From an uncultured Caryophanales bacterium (GTDB lineage: Bacteria; Bacillota_I; Bacilli_A; RF39; UBA660), in NCBI GenBank assembly GCA_946544685.1, contig CAMNML010000004.1:1-64000 (forward strand): DNA of 64,000 bases, given 5' to 3'. Position 1 is the stretch's first letter, and every line of letters starts with the position of its first letter. A program made the translations under genes and the position numbers. Shown piece after piece: positions 62,423-64,000 of this stretch. Under the pieces are notes generated by a model that made no database searches, was not told the origin of the DNA, and saw nothing but the letters and a program-made list of their open reading frames with translations.

Positions 62423-62982
62423 AGCCCTATATACCTTTCAAATATAAGTGCCATTATTGCGGCTGTTATAAATGCGATTGGTATTCCTTCGAATGGTTTT
62501 GGAACATTTCTTATTCTTTCTCTTATTGTTGAGAATACATATATTACAAGCATAAATCCAATACTACTTCCTAGGCTATAAATTATTGTTTCTATTAGAT
62601 TATAGTTGTTATTTATTCCTAGTAGTGTTACTCCCATAACTGCACAGTTTGTTGTTATTAGTGATAAGTATATTCCTAAACTTTTATATATTTTCTTATA
62701 TTTATTTTTTATTATTAGTATTAACAGTTGTACTAATGATGCTATTACTAGTATTAGCATTAATGTTTTCAAGTATTCTGTTTTTGTTGGTACTAGTATA
62801 AAGTTATATATAAAGTATGTTATTATACTTGATAGCGTTATTATTATTGTTACACATATTCCCATTGAGATTGCTGTTTTTTCTTTGTTTGAGTTTCCGA
62901 AGAATGGACATAGCCCTAAGAATTTTGTTAGAACTATATTTTCTGTTAGAAGGCTTGTTATAAATAAACTAATTAGATTCAT
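62419..62982 (-). CDS. rnfA: Rnf complex subunit A
   Basis: 187 aa, six transmembrane helices. TENIVLTKFLGLCPFFG and ITTNCAVMGVTLL mark RnfA/NqrE. With RnfE it forms the membrane core of the Na+/H+-pumping ferredoxin:NAD oxidoreductase. It overlaps rnfE by 14 bp. Confidence 0.95.
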   Translation of the reverse strand: MNLISLFITSLLTENIVLTKFLGLCPFFGNSNKEKTAISMGICVTIIITLSSIITYFIYNFILVPTKTEYLKTLMLILVIASLVQLLILIIKNKYKKIYKSLGIYLSLITTNCAVMGVTLLGINNNYNLIETIIYSLGSSIGFMLVIYVFSTIRERIRNVPKPFEGIPIAFITAAIMALIFERYIGL

Positions 62983-63601
62983 GTTTACCTCCTATATATT
63001 TTGCAAGTGCTATTAATAATCCTAGTGTTAGAAATGCTCCTGCTTCTTTAGAGAATATATTTATTGGTAGTATATCATTTGTTGGTAATATTTTATATAT
63101 TGCTTTATATCCTGTAAGTGTACTAATATTATCCATTAGTGTTAGTGTGTTTGATCCTAGTATTTCTCTAAATAGTGCGATTATCATTAGAACAAATGTG
63201 TATCCTAGTCCTACTCCTATTCCATCTAATATACTTGGTATTATTTTTTCTTTTGATGCTACTTGAAGTGCTCTACCTAGTATTATACAGTTTACTACTA
63301 TTAGTGGTAGGTATATTCCTAGTACATCATATAGTGGTTTTACATATTTTTGAAGTAGTATTTCTATTATTGTTACTAGTGTTGCGATTATTAGTATGTA
63401 TACTGGTATTTTTACGTTTTCTGGTACTAGTTTTTTTATTATTGATATTATTAGGTTACTTAGTGTTAATACTATTAATACACATAATCCCATTACATAT
63501 GCATTTTCAAATTTATTTGTTACTGCTAGTGCACTACATAGTCCAAGTGTTCCTACTAGTATTGGATTTTCAAAAATAATTCCGTTTATTATTTTTTTCA
63601 T
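62969..63601 (-). CDS. rnfE: Rnf complex subunit E
   Basis: 210 aa, six transmembrane helices. NPILVGTLGLCSALAVT and PLIVVNCIILGRA are RnfE/NqrD signatures. Start ATG at 63601 follows AGGAGGG; the 6-codon upstream extension overlaps that motif. Confidence 0.95.
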   Translation of the reverse strand: MKKIINGIIFENPILVGTLGLCSALAVTNKFENAYVMGLCVLIVLTLSNLIISIIKKLVPENVKIPVYILIIATLVTIIEILLQKYVKPLYDVLGIYLPLIVVNCIILGRALQVASKEKIIPSILDGIGVGLGYTFVLMIIALFREILGSNTLTLMDNISTLTGYKAIYKILPTNDILPINIFSKEAGAFLTLGLLIALAKYIGGKHESN

Positions 63602-63609
63602 ATACCCTC

Positions 63610-63696
63610 CTATATGCAATTAATAACTAGATATAATAATAATGAGCAAATTAATGCGGTTATAGTTAATACTATTATTCCTTTATATTTTTCCAT
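63610..63696 (-). CDS. 28-aa membrane peptide between rnfG and rnfE
   Basis: MEKYKGIIVLTITALICSLL then LYLVINCI: one hydrophobic helix with two Cys. GGGGTG ribosome-binding site inside the rnfG end; its own stop (TAG) is part of the rnfE Shine-Dalgarno (TAGGAGGG). It looks like the N-terminal helix of RnfG but is separate. Possibly a Rnf accessory subunit. Confidence 0.6.
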   Translation of the reverse strand: MEKYKGIIVLTITALICSLLLYLVINCI

Positions 63697-63697
63697 T

Positions 63698-64000
63698 TTA
63701 CACCCCATAGTCATTTAGTGTATTTTTTAACATTGTTTTAATAGCAGTTGATGTTATTGTTGCGCCTGTTACTGTGTCTGTTTCTGGATTGTCTTTTATT
63801 TTATTTATAAAGTTTTCATCTTCTACTTTTTGATAGAATGAATCATTTTGTTCTAGTATTGTTAGTTCTAATACTTTTTTATCTTCTATTATTATTTTTG
63901 CTTTTATTGTGCTAGAGTATCCTTTTTGTGTAACAACATATGTTGTTTTATTTCCGTCTTTGTTTTTTTCTATTATATTAAAGTTTGTATCTTTATGTTC
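63698..64000 (-). CDS. rnfG: Rnf complex subunit G (C-terminal part, runs off the window)
   Basis: Last 100 codons. FMN-binding domain with TVTGATITSTAIKTML; the second Thr of TGAT is the usual site of covalent FMN attachment by ApbE. Ends LNDYGV. The N-terminus and rnfC/rnfD would lie beyond 64000. Confidence 0.92.
   Translation of the reverse strand, partial: EHKDTNFNIIEKNKDGNKTTYVVTQKGYSSTIKAKIIIEDKKVLELTILEQNDSFYQKVEDENFINKIKDNPETDTVTGATITSTAIKTMLKNTLNDYGV

Noticed and set aside
1..64000. Mollicutes genetic code (TGA = Trp)
   Set aside because: Trp is written TGG throughout and TGA ends yidD, rnfA and others with the next gene starting at once, so the standard bacterial code fits.
1..64000. 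tRNA/rRNA genes, CRISPR arrays, insertion sequences
   Set aside because: No cloverleaf with a T-arm GTTCRA, no regularly spaced repeats with unique spacers, and no transposase frame was seen in any gap.

Overview
The window is very AT-rich and densely coded, and most genes lie on the minus strand. It reads as a chromosomal segment of a low-GC Bacilli. TGG is used for Trp and TGA ends genes such as yidD and rnfA, so the standard bacterial code applies. The housekeeping genes, the sporulation genes (spo0A, spoVS, sspI, yunB, YjcZ-like peptides), a sortase, an Rnf complex and an Asn at the RpoB position that is naturally Asn in Mollicutes together suggest an uncultured, possibly gut-dwelling, spore-capable Bacilli close to the Mollicutes. 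That placement is inference.

Layout. 0-3 kb: rnc, yidD, a ZnuA-like lipoprotein and a transglutaminase-like protein. 3-8 kb: a surface protein with Ig-like domains, then the str operon (rpsL, rpsG, fusA, tuf). 8-11.5 kb: a glycosyltransferase, a NUDIX-HTH regulator divergent from a membrane protein, and an M15 peptidase. 11.6-23 kb: a stand-alone 31-aa gene, rpoBC, an RsmC-like methyltransferase, rplL-rplJ with its L10 leader, rplA-rplK, nusG and secE. 24-28.5 kb: an XRE/membrane pair, then the dcw start (mraZ, rsmH, ftsL, PBP). 28.5-34 kb: two YjcZ-like peptides, prsA, recX, a sortase B with an unusual cytosolic half, rpoZ and pdp. 34-36.7 kb: a small decaying accessory island (divergent XRE regulators, an 88-aa unknown, an ssb fragment, a nucleotidyltransferase-fold gene, a broken DUF1016 gene) next to intact ssb. 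37-48.9 kb: sufB/sufU, spoVS, a PHP phosphoesterase, an ABC exporter, uvrA, a glucosaminidase, pnp and rpsO. 49.07-50.11 kb: a 1-kb tandem array described below. 50-56.3 kb: a small kinase, a GH25 lysozyme, spo0A, a lipid glycosyltransferase, a flippase-like protein and pgk. 56.5-61.5 kb: a pseudopilin, a coat-like protein, sspI, yutD, a DUF4015 hydrolase, yunB and a CBS protein. 61.5-64 kb: an HD protein and the 3' half of an rnf operon.

The most striking element is the array at 49.07-50.11 kb. It has three direct-repeat units bounded by four copies of a 17-bp sequence. Each unit has a plus-strand sigma-A promoter (TTGACT-17-TAGAAT) driving a structured RNA of about 120 nt that ends in an intrinsic terminator. 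Units 1 and 3 also carry a convergent minus-strand promoter (17-bp spacing to TATAAT) driving a hydrophobic 27- or 35-aa peptide. The peptide leader contains an anti-Shine-Dalgarno and a segment complementary to the RNA. This is the architecture of a type I (par/Fst-like or TxpA/RatA-like) toxin-antitoxin locus, but the peptides match no family I recognise. Unit 2 keeps only the RNA.

Other small-gene finds are a 33-aa CxCxxCxxC membrane peptide and a 28-aa membrane peptide inside the rnf operon, an 82-aa mini-RnfB, and a 31-aa gene whose -10 box lies in a perfect palindrome. Readable regulatory signals include four 10-bp-phased MraZ boxes, tandem 0A boxes upstream of spo0A, a sigma-K-like promoter before the YjcZ pair and a sigma-G-like promoter before sspI. 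Many genes use GGTGAT as Shine-Dalgarno, which shifts the correct start a few codons downstream of an upstream GTG.
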